Positions 18,701-25,150 of a stretch of DNA of 64,000 nucleotides are shown here, in pieces. A program made the translations under genes and the position numbers. Source of the DNA: an uncultured Acetatifactor sp. (GTDB lineage: Bacteria > Bacillota > Clostridia > Lachnospirales > Lachnospiraceae); contig CAJUIA010000006.1 in assembly GCA_910586485.1 (NCBI GenBank), positions 62,001 through 126,000 of the forward strand, written 5' to 3'. Below the pieces are notes generated by a model. The model ran no database searches and was not told where the DNA came from. It saw nothing but the letters and a program-made list of their open reading frames with translations. Position 1 is the stretch's first letter; each line of letters starts with the position of its first letter.

Positions 18701-18825
18701 TCCGTGCCGCTCTGGTGCAGATGGGTGTAGGCGGAGACGACAGCTGGGGAGCAAGAGTACATGAGGAATATCTGCTGCCCAAGGACAGGAAATTGGAATT
18801 TACCTTCTGCTTTAAAGGAATTTAA
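15748..18825 (+). CDS. lacZ: GH2 beta-galactosidase, LacZ type
   Basis: Hydrolyses terminal beta-galactosides such as lactose. The order is as in LacZ: sugar-binding jelly roll (about 30-200), immunoglobulin-like domain, TIM barrel (about 320-610), second Ig-like domain and the C-terminal small-chain domain (about 740-1025). The acid/base Glu473 is in SCGNEAYGG and the nucleophile Glu540 is in CCEYTHAMGNSCG. NRHEFS and ECNLESHGSW are also conserved. The ATG at 15748 (MSQFDYSKVKD), after AGAAGGAAGG, gives 1025 residues, the usual length; a 26-residue extension is possible but has no ribosome site. There is no signal peptide, so it is intracellular. It is transcribed alone. Confidence 0.95.
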   Translation: MSQFDYSKVKDSEFFRENRVDAHSDHGWFRDKREADRNESSFRLYLNGLWKFAYAPNYESALKGFEAADYDCKGWADIRVPAHIQMEGYDRPQYANVQYPWDGWEEAEPGQIPERFNPVASYVKYFEVPEHWQGQPVFVSFQGVESAMALWCNGSYVGYSEDTFTPSEFELTPYIKAGENKLAVRVFKWSSSSWCEDQDFFRFSGIFRDVYLYTIPAVHIQDIRVQTLLDDSYKNAELVLDLKAKKAGKVCAALYWEEKRICFDPSFRANAGLVTERQKKAELSAVLDLESHLVIPVENPLLWSAEEPNLYRLELEVFDEAGQLQEVIPVQVGFRRFEIAEGLMKLNGRRIVFKGVNRHEFSSRTGRAVSEEELWQDLVTMKRHNINAIRTCHYPNDSRIYELCDRLGIYMIDECNLESHGSWTAALAKQIPMEDIVPGNRPEWNAMMLDRVESMYQRDKNHPAILIWSCGNEAYGGKNIYDMSQFLREHDKGRVVHYEGICHDRSYPDTSDIESQMYPSAASIEEWLKKDRSKPFICCEYTHAMGNSCGAMHKYTDLTDREPLYQGGFIWDYVDQSIYKKDRYGVEFQAYGGDFDDRPCDYNFSGNGIVYGGDRAPSPKMQEVKYNYQNISVEVREDSFQVINKNLFVSTGAFDCVVRLERLGRLLDEKQTAVDVMPGCRGEFPMPVQIPECEGEYTITVSFRLKEDTPWAAAGHEVAFGQGVFRKETGRYITDVPVAVNRPLEIIQGKSNIGVRGTEFEALFSRGGGLVSYRYGGKEMLKTMPRPDFWRAPVDNDCGNHMMQRCGQWKLASMYATVENCSNVLCHEDCAVLSYKWKLPAEPAGECELSYRVYGDGTVECTLSMDPAGIPGDLPEFGVTFKMDADYDNLEWYGNGPEETYTDREQGARLGLYRNKTADNLSRYMVPQECGNKTRVRYARVTDAKGRGLLFAGNGMSFSALPWTAHELENAAHAYELPQVHYTVVRAALVQMGVGGDDSWGARVHEEYLLPKDRKLEFTFCFKGI

Positions 18826-18833
18826 AAAAGTGC

Positions 18834-18862
18834 TTGCATTTTTCCCCGGAACACGTTATAAT
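18834..18862 (+). promoter_or_regulatory. Promoter of tRNA-Pro
   Basis: TTGCAT (18834-18839), 17-bp spacer, TATAAT (18857-18862). The tRNA begins 13 bp after the -10 box. Confidence 0.8.
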
Positions 18863-18875
18863 GCTAAATGTGTTT

Positions 18876-18950
18876 CGGGGTGTGGCTCAGCTTGGTTAGA
18901 GCGCCGTCTTAGGGAGGCGGAGGTCGCGAGTTCGAATCCCGCCACTCCGA
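18876..18950 (+). tRNA. tRNA-Pro, anticodon AGG
   Basis: A cloverleaf can be drawn fully: acceptor CGGGGTG/CACTCCG (one G-U), D stem GCTC/GAGC, anticodon stem CCGTC/GGCGG with loop TTAGGGA (anticodon AGG at 18911-18913, reading CCU), T stem GCGAG/CCCGC with one A-C mismatch and loop TTCGAAT. The discriminator is A and no CCA is encoded. A promoter sits upstream and a terminator hairpin follows. The accessory patch at 19-22 kb starts immediately behind it. Confidence 0.93.
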
Positions 18951-18956
18951 TAGAAT

Positions 18957-19010
18957 GGGAAGTGTCAAAGCCTTGATTTTACTTGGTTTTAACACTTCCT
19001 ATTTTGTTTG
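18957..19010 (+). terminator. Terminator after tRNA-Pro
   Basis: GGAAGTGT (18958-18965) pairs with ACACTTCC (18992-18999), followed by TATTTTGTTT. Confidence 0.8.
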
Positions 19011-19254
19011 GTAATAAAAAGGTAATCAGACATATGTTCGATCAAATGAAAGCCCTAATCCCCAGCTATGCTGGGGAGAATAGAGTCTTTCAGGCGTGCA
19101 GGCAACAAAGGCCCCTTGGGGGGCAGAGCCAACTACCACTTGAGGCGGTGGCTGGTGACTATAATCTTATAAAGGAAGCTATAGAGAAGATATAAAAGGA
19201 AACATTAAGACGAGCTGTTTTTAGGACTGAAATAATAGATTTATGGAGGATAAC
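19011..19254. other. Non-coding stretch with short palindromes behind the tRNA
   Basis: No convincing gene. It holds CCCCAGC-TAT-GCTGGGG (19060-19076), a GCCCC/GGGGC hairpin near 19111-19127, and a CCAC/GTGG imperfect hairpin near 19130-19160. Clusters of such hairpins occur at ends of IS200/IS605-type elements, but no transposase is present and I cannot confirm that origin. GGAGG at 19245 serves the next gene. Confidence 0.35.
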
Positions 19255-19860
19255 ATGGCACTGGAGAATAAATTGGGTATTAATGATTCGGCTGAACTTG
19301 CAAGAGCAGAAGAAAAAATAAGTAAGGCTAAAGCTATCAAATTATATGAAAGCAACATTGTTGAAGATTTTGAAGTTGGAAAATTTTCTGGGCTTGTCAA
19401 AATTCATAAATTTTTGTTTGAAGAAATATATGGTTTTGCTGGAAGGGTAAGAACAGTAAATATTGCAAAAGGCAATTTTAGATTTGCTCCAGTAATGTAT
19501 TTGGACGCTGCGCTAAGGCATATTGATGATATGCCACAATCTACTTTTGATGAAATAATTGAAAAGTATGTGGAAATGAATATAGCGCACCCTTTTAGGG
19601 AAGGAAATGGAAGAAGTACACGCATATGGTTGGACTTGATTTTGAAAAAAGAATTAAAATTGGTTGTAGACTGGAATAGAGTTGATAAAGAAGATTATTT
19701 ACTTGCTATGGAAAGAAGTCCGATTAGAGATGTGGAAATTAAGGTTTTGCTGAAGAATGTATTAACAGATCAGATAGATAATAGGGAAGTATATATGAAG
19801 GGAATTGATGTAAGTTATTACTATGAGGGATATAATATCTTTAAGACAGAGGAATTATAG
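19255..19860 (+). CDS. Fic-domain protein (small)
   Basis: A 201-residue Fic enzyme, a family that transfers AMP or other nucleotide parts to target proteins. The catalytic loop [12 protein letters not shown] (112-123) matches HPFx(D/E)GNGRxxR completely, and the flap region [15 protein letters not shown] is present, so it should be active. ATG 19255 has GGAGG 5 nt upstream; the ATG at 19243 has none. I see no obvious (S/T)xxxE(G/N) inhibitory helix at either end and no separate antitoxin gene. Composition is visibly AT-rich compared with lacZ, which suggests transfer. The toxin-like gene downstream is 38 bp away and may be co-transcribed. Confidence 0.88.
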   Translation: MALENKLGINDSAELARAEEKISKAKAIKLYESNIVEDFEVGKFSGLVKIHKFLFEEIYGFAGRVRTVNIAKGNFRFAPVMYLDAALRHIDDMPQSTFDEIIEKYVEMNIAHPFREGNGRSTRIWLDLILKKELKLVVDWNRVDKEDYLLAMERSPIRDVEIKVLLKNVLTDQIDNREVYMKGIDVSYYYEGYNIFKTEEL

Positions 19861-19898
19861 GATAAAATCTAAGATTCATAGTCCGGGGTGAAAGAAAA

Positions 19899-20732
19899 AT
19901 GTACACTCATATTAAAAAAGATAAACCGCTTAAGAATACGAAACAAAATCATAAAGGAGATCGTGATAAATCTACAGGGATACCAGTAAGCATGAAGCAG
20001 TACATGGAAAATCATACTGGTTTATCTTTTGATGATGTTAAGATTCATTATAATTCAAGTCAACCAAGACAATTTGACGCATTGGGTTACACGCAGGGGA
20101 ATAATGTATTTCTTCAGCAAGGTCAAGAGAAGCATCTTATACATGAATTATGTCATGTAGTACAACAAAGGAAAGGTCTTGTAAAGCCGACATTAAAAAT
20201 TGGCGAATATGCCATTAATGATGATGTAAAATTAGAAAAAGAAGCTGAATTATGTGAAAAACAATATAAAAAAGAAATGCCAGTTCAAATGTTAAGAGCA
20301 GCAGTTACTCATAGAAGTGAGATAATGGGGAAAGAGGGATTATCCGAACAAAGTTTGAGGTATCATACATACGGATATTTTGAATTAGAAGGGCATGGAG
20401 GTGATGCGGTGTGGAGCAATTATGAATATTGGATGCCAAAAGGAGGAGGCGATCATGCCGAAGATTCCATTTGTGATTATATTGAAACACTAGATTGGGA
20501 AAATATTGATTTACATGAAAAAGAGCTTACTATTTATTTGAGTACATCTCCATGTCAAAGATGCCAAGAACGTTTAAATGAAATAAGCAAACAGTATGGT
20601 TTGAAAATAAATGTAATTTGTGCAAACAAGTACAGAGGCGTAAAGGGTGGCGGAGCAGGAAATGGTAATAGCCAACAATATGCCCAAGAGTTGCTGGTCG
20701 GCGAGGAAGCTAAGAAATTGTTGCAATTATAA
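19899..20732 (+). CDS. Putative toxin: DUF4157 (eCIS-core-like) domain plus zinc deaminase domain
   Basis: A 277-residue two-domain protein. Residues 27-95 match the DUF4157 layout: a GIPVS start, MENHTGLSFDDVKIHYN, then HLIHELCHVVQQ with the HExxH-type metal motif (His82, Glu83, His86). Residues 150-277 carry a cytidine-deaminase-fold signature: HAE (186-188) and, after a strand, SPCQRC (Cys219, Cys222), the usual zinc ligands and catalytic Glu188. DUF4157 is found in proteins tied to contractile injection systems and in polymorphic toxins; HAE plus PCxxC toxins deaminate nucleic acids or nucleotides. Together they suggest an effector or toxin. No signal peptide, secretion partner or immunity gene is visible nearby. 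The C-terminal motif GGGAGNGN is odd and unassigned. Confidence 0.75.
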   Translation: MYTHIKKDKPLKNTKQNHKGDRDKSTGIPVSMKQYMENHTGLSFDDVKIHYNSSQPRQFDALGYTQGNNVFLQQGQEKHLIHELCHVVQQRKGLVKPTLKIGEYAINDDVKLEKEAELCEKQYKKEMPVQMLRAAVTHRSEIMGKEGLSEQSLRYHTYGYFELEGHGGDAVWSNYEYWMPKGGGDHAEDSICDYIETLDWENIDLHEKELTIYLSTSPCQRCQERLNEISKQYGLKINVICANKYRGVKGGGAGNGNSQQYAQELLVGEEAKKLLQL

Positions 20733-20763
20733 TAATATTTAAAAATATTGCTTTAGGTAATGA

Positions 20764-21018
20764 TTGAATCTAAAAATGGTATGTCATGGTGCGCCAGATT
20801 GGGTGATTGAAGTTGTCTCTTCTGGTAACAAGCCAATAGACTATTTTATAAAGTTATTTAAATACCGAACAGCAAGTGTTAGGGAGGATTGGATTGTTGT
20901 TCCTCCAAAAGAGATGATTACAGTATATAGATTTGAAAAGGAGACAATGGAAGATTATTCCTTTGGTGAGGATATACCGGTTGGAATATATGAGGGCTGT
21001 ACTATAAAAATAGAATAA
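20764..21018 (+). pseudogene. Truncated Uma2-family (DUF820) nuclease
   Basis: Only the C-terminal 84 residues of a Uma2-type restriction-like nuclease remain (family length is near 185). The core APDWVIEVVSSGN is kept, followed by the KLFKYRTASVREDWIVVPP block and VYRFE. The N-terminal part with the rest of the active site is absent, and the only starts are a TTG at 20764 and an internal ATG. It is taken as a remnant. It sits between the toxin-like gene and the toxin-antitoxin pair. Confidence 0.7.
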
Positions 21019-21153
21019 TCAAGTAATATAATATGTTGGTATTAGAAAGCATTTGGAAATAGAAAATCCAGATGGTGAATTGTATAGAAGGTGGTATAAA
21101 TATTATAAAATGAAATAGATGGAACTCATTTCTCTTCATAAAAACAGGATGAA

Positions 21154-21207
21154 CATCATATAATGAAGTGTACACTGTTGACACAGTGTGCACTTTATTA
21201 TATGATG
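21154..21207. promoter_or_regulatory. 54-bp palindrome containing the toxin-antitoxin promoter
   Basis: Two 24-bp arms (21154-21177 and 21184-21207) match with only two mismatches around the 6-bp centre TTGACA. That centre is a perfect -35 box, and TATGAT at 21201-21206 lies exactly 17 bp downstream as a -10 box. The promoter is thus embedded in an operator-like palindrome. The predicted start is near 21213, leaving a leader of about 20 nt with AAAGGAG. Confidence 0.75.
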
Positions 21208-21231
21208 GAGGTATCAAAGGAGATGATTTAT

Positions 21232-21657
21232 ATGTTGATGGAACAAGCTACGACTGTAAGGAAAGAATGGAGTGCAGTTTGTGATAGTGTCATTCATGAA
21301 AAACCTAAATTTATAAAACGTACAAGGGATAAGATGTGGTTTTCTAACTTGGAAACCATATCTTATCTCTTGGAAGCATATCATTTTACGGTTATGAAAT
21401 ATATTGAGGATGATGGTTCCGTTACGTTATCGCTTAATGAAATTGATCTTGTGGAAAATGGTAAAGATGAACAGGAAGCACGTCTATATATGGGCAGGGC
21501 TATATTAGATTATGCTTTGGACTATTATAATGAATACGAAATATATTCTCGCAGCCCTAATAGAAAGAAACATATTCCTTATATTTTTAAAGCATTGATT
21601 GCAGATAATCCGGAAAAGATAGGAGATATGTTACAATGCCAAGATGGAAAGAACTGA
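21232..21657 (+). CDS. Putative antitoxin with Phd/YefM-like N-terminus
   Basis: A 141-residue protein encoded first in a two-gene module. The N-terminal 60 residues follow the Phd/YefM pattern (short helix ATTVRKEWSAVCDSVI, then strand KPKFIKRTRDKMWFSNL and helix). The C-terminal half, with DYALDYYNEYEIY and NRKKHIPYI, is a separate domain, perhaps for toxin binding. AAAGGAG lies 9 nt before ATG 21232; ATGs at 21163 and 21223 fit less well. It overlaps the next gene by 22 bp and its promoter is palindromic, as expected for an autoregulating antitoxin. Assignment as antitoxin is by layout and fold pattern. Confidence 0.65.
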   Translation: MLMEQATTVRKEWSAVCDSVIHEKPKFIKRTRDKMWFSNLETISYLLEAYHFTVMKYIEDDGSVTLSLNEIDLVENGKDEQEARLYMGRAILDYALDYYNEYEIYSRSPNRKKHIPYIFKALIADNPEKIGDMLQCQDGKN

Positions 21658-21854
21658 AGAGATTTTGTGATCGGGATGGATGGGAACTATATAAGGATAC
21701 GGACCATTATTTCTATCGAAAAATAGATGCTGCTGGTAATATCAAATTGACAAAAGTGTCAAAGGGTTCGGGAGAAATTCATCCTCATATGTGGAGGGAA
21801 ATATTGAAGAAACAGTTACAAGTTACACAAGAATATTTTAACAGTAAAATATGA
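21636..21854 (+). CDS. HicA-like small toxin
   Basis: A 72-residue basic protein. The pattern LKRFCDRDGWELY, then TDHYFYRK with a conserved-position His, then KVSKGSGEIHP and a C-terminal helix WREILKKQL recalls the HicA mRNA-interferase fold (dsRNA-binding-like, catalytic His). It overlaps the antitoxin gene by 22 bp, suggesting coupled translation. If HicA-like, it cleaves mRNA when unbound. The antitoxin is not HicB-like in its N-terminus, so the pair would be a mixed type. No stop or frame damage is seen. Confidence 0.6.
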   Translation: MPRWKELKRFCDRDGWELYKDTDHYFYRKIDAAGNIKLTKVSKGSGEIHPHMWREILKKQLQVTQEYFNSKI

Positions 21855-22082
21855 TGGAGTAACATTGAGCATTTGGAGAAGGAATGTAAGTCATGGGATG
21901 CGCCTTAACAGGTATTTGAATGCAGCAGCAATACTATACATAATAAACATATTGATATAGAGTTTACCAAGAAACCATTAGCTATCAGAAGTAAGTTGAT
22001 TCCTGTCTGCATAACTGTTAAATGAATGCAAAAATAATGGATCAGAACAAGTTTTTGAGAGTGAAATTTGAGCGGGGGATTT

Positions 22083-23189
22083 ATGATCGAACTAAAAGGC
22101 AAATATAATGAGGCAAAGATTTTCACTGATGTTGTGGACGAAGCATCCATTGCGCAGGTACTTCTTTTATTGAATCAGGAATTTGTATCTGAGAGCAGGA
22201 TCAGGCTGATGCCTGATGTACATGCCGGGGCCGGCTGTACGATCGGAACGACGATGACCATCCGGGATAAGATTGTTCCGAATCTGGTGGGAGTAGATAT
22301 TGGCTGCGGAATGGAAGTTATCAAAATAAAGGAAACGCATATCGAGCTGCAGAAGCTGGATAAATTGATTTATCAGAGGATACCTTCCGGGTTTCAGGTT
22401 AGAGAGAAGACGCACAGATATTTTGACAAAATAAATCTGGAAGAGCTGTGCTGCTATAAGCATGTTGATCCTTTGAGAGCGGAGAAGAGCCTGGGGAGTC
22501 TGGGAGGCGGGAATCATTTTATAGAATCGGATCAGGATGACGAAGGCAATATTTATATGGTGGTGCATTCCGGAAGCCGCCATTTAGGGCTGGAGGTGGC
22601 AAACTATTATCAGGAAGAGGGCTTTAAGTCATTAAGCGGTTCATCAAATATTCCCAAACAGTTAGCATATGTATCCGGAGAATTGTTTGACCGCTATATT
22701 CATGACATGAAAATAATTCAGGAATACGCGGAATTAAATCGCCGGGCGATGATGGATGAGATCATAAACGGCATGAAGCTCCATGTGGTTGAACAATTTA
22801 CAACGATTCATAATTACATTGATACGGAAGCCATGATTTTAAGAAAGGGAGCCGTGTCTGCCAAAAAAGGTGAAAAGCTGTTGATTCCCATTAATATGCG
22901 GGACGGTTCCCTGATTTGTGTCGGCAGGGGAAATGATGACTGGAATCAGTCGGCCCCCCATGGCGCGGGGCGGTTAATGAGCCGGGCGGCGGCCAAAAGC
23001 ACGTTTACCGTGTCCGAATTTAAAAATCAGATGAGCGGAATATATACCACATCCGTAAACAGGGCCACATTGGATGAGTGCCCGATGGCGTATAAGGGGA
23101 TGGATGATATTGTCAATAATATCGGAGATACCGTTGATATAACTCATATCATAAAGCCAATATATAATTTTAAGGCCGGCGCCGAATAA
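22083..23189 (+). CDS. rtcB: RtcB-family RNA ligase
   Basis: A 368-residue member of the RtcB family, which joins RNA 2',3'-cyclic phosphate (or 3'-phosphate) ends to 5'-OH ends using GTP and Mn2+. Motifs: DVHAGAGCTIG (45-55), VDIGCGM (71-77), GGGNHF (141-146), HSGSR (162-166) and SAPHGAGR with the guanylylated histidine at 293. The length fits the shorter RtcB branch, about 100 residues less than E. coli RtcB. GGGGGA precedes ATG 22083. No RtcA or archease is adjacent. It follows the AT-rich patch with a possible RNA-cutting toxin, but its own composition matches the host. Confidence 0.9.
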   Translation: MIELKGKYNEAKIFTDVVDEASIAQVLLLLNQEFVSESRIRLMPDVHAGAGCTIGTTMTIRDKIVPNLVGVDIGCGMEVIKIKETHIELQKLDKLIYQRIPSGFQVREKTHRYFDKINLEELCCYKHVDPLRAEKSLGSLGGGNHFIESDQDDEGNIYMVVHSGSRHLGLEVANYYQEEGFKSLSGSSNIPKQLAYVSGELFDRYIHDMKIIQEYAELNRRAMMDEIINGMKLHVVEQFTTIHNYIDTEAMILRKGAVSAKKGEKLLIPINMRDGSLICVGRGNDDWNQSAPHGAGRLMSRAAAKSTFTVSEFKNQMSGIYTTSVNRATLDECPMAYKGMDDIVNNIGDTVDITHIIKPIYNFKAGAE

Positions 23190-23203
23190 AAATCATGCCA
23201 GGG

Positions 23204-23232
23204 TTGTATGATTCGTGTTTTTTCACTATAAT
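23204..23232 (+). promoter_or_regulatory. Promoter for methyltransferase-sortase genes
   Basis: TTGTAT (23204-23209), 17 bp, TATAAT (23227-23232). It lies just after the rtcB stop and 82 bp before the methyltransferase ATG. Confidence 0.65.
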
Positions 23233-23313
23233 GTATTAGGTCAGGCAGCTGCTGAAAGCCCGGCATAAAATGATTATTTACTTTTGCAAACTGACGAAGG
23301 AGACAGGCAGTCA

Positions 23314-24069
23314 ATGATAGCTTACAGTGAACAAAATAAAAAGGCATGGGAATACAATGCGTATGAATTCTGGGTTATGCAGTCAGGAATGCCGGCCGAG
23401 CGGGCCAAAGAGGATTTAAAGGATCCCGTAAGGATGCTGAAGCAGTTTGCGGGATACTTCGATACCTATCAGGATGTCAGGGTGGCAAATATCTGCGGTT
23501 CCTGTGGGAAAAAGGCGGTGCCTCTGGCTGTTTTGGGTGCGGAGGTGACGGTTTTTGATATTTCCGAGGACAACAGGAGATATGCCTTGGAAACTGCAAA
23601 ATGTGCCGGAGTCAGCATGGATTTTGAAGTGTGCGATGTATTGGAAATAGACTTGGAGAAATACGGAAATCATTTTGATGTGGTTTTTATGGAAGGCGGT
23701 ATCCTGCATTACTTCCATGATATAAATGAATTTATGGATATTATGTATTCTTTGCTAAAGAATGGCGGGAAAATGATCTGCAGTGATTTTCATCCTTTTA
23801 CGAAGATTGCGGATCTGCTGGAATTGGAGCAGCCATCCATGAGCTATTTTTCCACGGAGGTTTTTGAGGGAGAAATGGCTCATGCCCGCTTTTTTGAAGA
23901 TAGCATCAGAAAGCAGATGCCAAAGTGCAGTTACCGGAAGTATACGATCAGTGAGATTATTAATTCCGTGATAGAGAGCGGATTCGTTTTGAACAGGTTT
24001 GACGAGCATCCCGCATGGACCGACGACAGGATACCGGGTGAATTTACCTTGATTGCAGAGAAAGGGTGA
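23314..24069 (+). CDS. Class I SAM-dependent methyltransferase
   Basis: A 251-residue methyltransferase with a Rossmann core. The SAM loop is VANICGSCGKKAVPLAV, the acidic tip of strand 2 is VTVFDIS, and VFMEGGILHYF is the motif IV region. The ATG at 23314 (MIAYSEQNKKAWEYNAYEFW) has AAGGAG upstream. It is a small-molecule type by appearance; the substrate is unknown. It is read from its own promoter and followed 42 bp later by sortase B, perhaps just a shared transcript. Confidence 0.85.
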   Translation: MIAYSEQNKKAWEYNAYEFWVMQSGMPAERAKEDLKDPVRMLKQFAGYFDTYQDVRVANICGSCGKKAVPLAVLGAEVTVFDISEDNRRYALETAKCAGVSMDFEVCDVLEIDLEKYGNHFDVVFMEGGILHYFHDINEFMDIMYSLLKNGGKMICSDFHPFTKIADLLELEQPSMSYFSTEVFEGEMAHARFFEDSIRKQMPKCSYRKYTISEIINSVIESGFVLNRFDEHPAWTDDRIPGEFTLIAEKG

Positions 24070-24111
24070 AAGCTTATCAGGATGTTCTTTAAAGCAGGAC
24101 AGAAGGATTTT

Positions 24112-24960
24112 ATGAAAAAGAAAACGGGTATTCATATTGTAAGGTTAATTCTCCTTGCGGTGATTGCGGTTTGCCTGCTCCTGCTGGTCAGGGAACATTA
24201 TTTGTCCGGGCAGCATCAGCTGCAGCAAGAAAGTTTAAGGGCCAAAAAACAGGAAGAGACAGTAAAAGAAGCCGAGGAAAATGCCGCATCAGAAATCAGA
24301 CGGCCAAAGCAGCTGATAGAATACAGGCCGGGAGAGGATGGCCTGCAGGCCTATGGAACGGAGGGCGAGGCAGCGCCGGCTCCGGCCATGCTGAGTAAGT
24401 ATATGGAGCTGCATGAAGATAATAATGATCTGGCAGGCTGGCTTTCCATAGAAGGGATGCGGATAGATTATCCGGTTATGCAGTGTGAGGACGATGAATA
24501 TTATCTGCATCATGATTTTTACGGAGAGGACAGCAAATATGGCTGTCTTTATGTAAGAGCGCAGGCGGATCTGGAGGCTGGGACCAATTTTGTTATTTAC
24601 GGGCACAACATGAAGGATGGGGCGATGTTCGGTGATTTGGATCTGTATTTAAAGGAAAGCTTTTATAAAGAACACGCAATCATTTCCTTTGATACCCTTT
24701 ATGAGGAACGCAGCTATGAAATAGTGGCGGTGTTCCGATCTAAAGTGTATAATGCGGACGAGGATGTCTTTAAATATTATCAGTTTTACCAGGCAGATAC
24801 CGAGGAAGAATTTGAGGATTTTTATTCCCATATCAAGGAGCTTTCCCTTTACGATACAGGAGTGGAGGCGCAGTTTGGGGATACCTTTCTCACATTGTCC
24901 ACCTGTGCTTATCATGTGAAGGACGGCCGGCTGGCGGTGGTGGCAAAGCGGATAGTGTGA
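24112..24960 (+). CDS. srtB: Class B sortase
   Basis: A 282-residue membrane-anchored transpeptidase that links sorted surface proteins to the wall or to pili. There is one N-terminal span (10-27), a charged coiled stretch (35-65), then the sortase barrel. The active site is His165 in VIYGHNMKDG, Cys265 in LSTCAYH and probably Arg273. ATG 24112 with GAAGGA five bases upstream is preferred over 24082. No protein with a C-terminal sorting signal (NPQTN or LPxTG type plus hydrophobic tail) is encoded in this window, so its substrate lies elsewhere. Confidence 0.9.
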   Translation: MKKKTGIHIVRLILLAVIAVCLLLLVREHYLSGQHQLQQESLRAKKQEETVKEAEENAASEIRRPKQLIEYRPGEDGLQAYGTEGEAAPAPAMLSKYMELHEDNNDLAGWLSIEGMRIDYPVMQCEDDEYYLHHDFYGEDSKYGCLYVRAQADLEAGTNFVIYGHNMKDGAMFGDLDLYLKESFYKEHAIISFDTLYEERSYEIVAVFRSKVYNADEDVFKYYQFYQADTEEEFEDFYSHIKELSLYDTGVEAQFGDTFLTLSTCAYHVKDGRLAVVAKRIV

Positions 24961-24962
24961 AG

Positions 24963-25082
24963 AGAAGTTCTAAGGTTTGCAGCAAAGGCTGCTTCACCAA
25001 GAACTTCTAAAGCTTCACACCGAAGAATGCCTAAAATACGGCATTCTTCATCCGGATTTATGTCGCAGCAAGGCTGCGACAT
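24963..25082. repeat. Cluster of three strong hairpins after srtB
   Basis: Hairpin 1: 24963-25008, arms AGAAGTTCT/AGAACTTCT with inner GGT/ACC and GCAGC/GCTGC. Hairpin 2: GAAGAATGCC (25022-25031) with GGCATTCTTC (25040-25049). Hairpin 3: ATGTCGCAGC (25060-25069) with GCTGCGACAT (25073-25082). None has a T-run, so they are not classic terminators. They may be processed RNA, repeats or a factor-dependent stop. Confidence 0.7.
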
Positions 25083-25150
25083 GGAGGATAGTGTGAAGAA
25101 AATGAAGCTTTTCATTGAGGAAAATTGCAATACAGAATGGAGATTGGCGG

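Noticed and set aside
18983..19195. 70-codon frame beginning within the tRNA terminator
   Set aside because: It starts at a TTG inside the hairpin, has no ribosome site and crosses several palindromes; no protein-like pattern.
21019..21153. Coding remnant reading ENPDGELYRRWYKYYKMK near 21059-21117
   Set aside because: Too short, without a start or family match; it may be a relic but cannot be supported.
21855..22082. Hidden gene between the toxin-antitoxin pair and rtcB
   Set aside because: Only short frames without ribosome sites are present; nothing recognisable.
24960..25090. Intrinsic terminator after srtB
   Set aside because: The stems are strong but no T-run follows any of them, so it is listed as a hairpin cluster instead.
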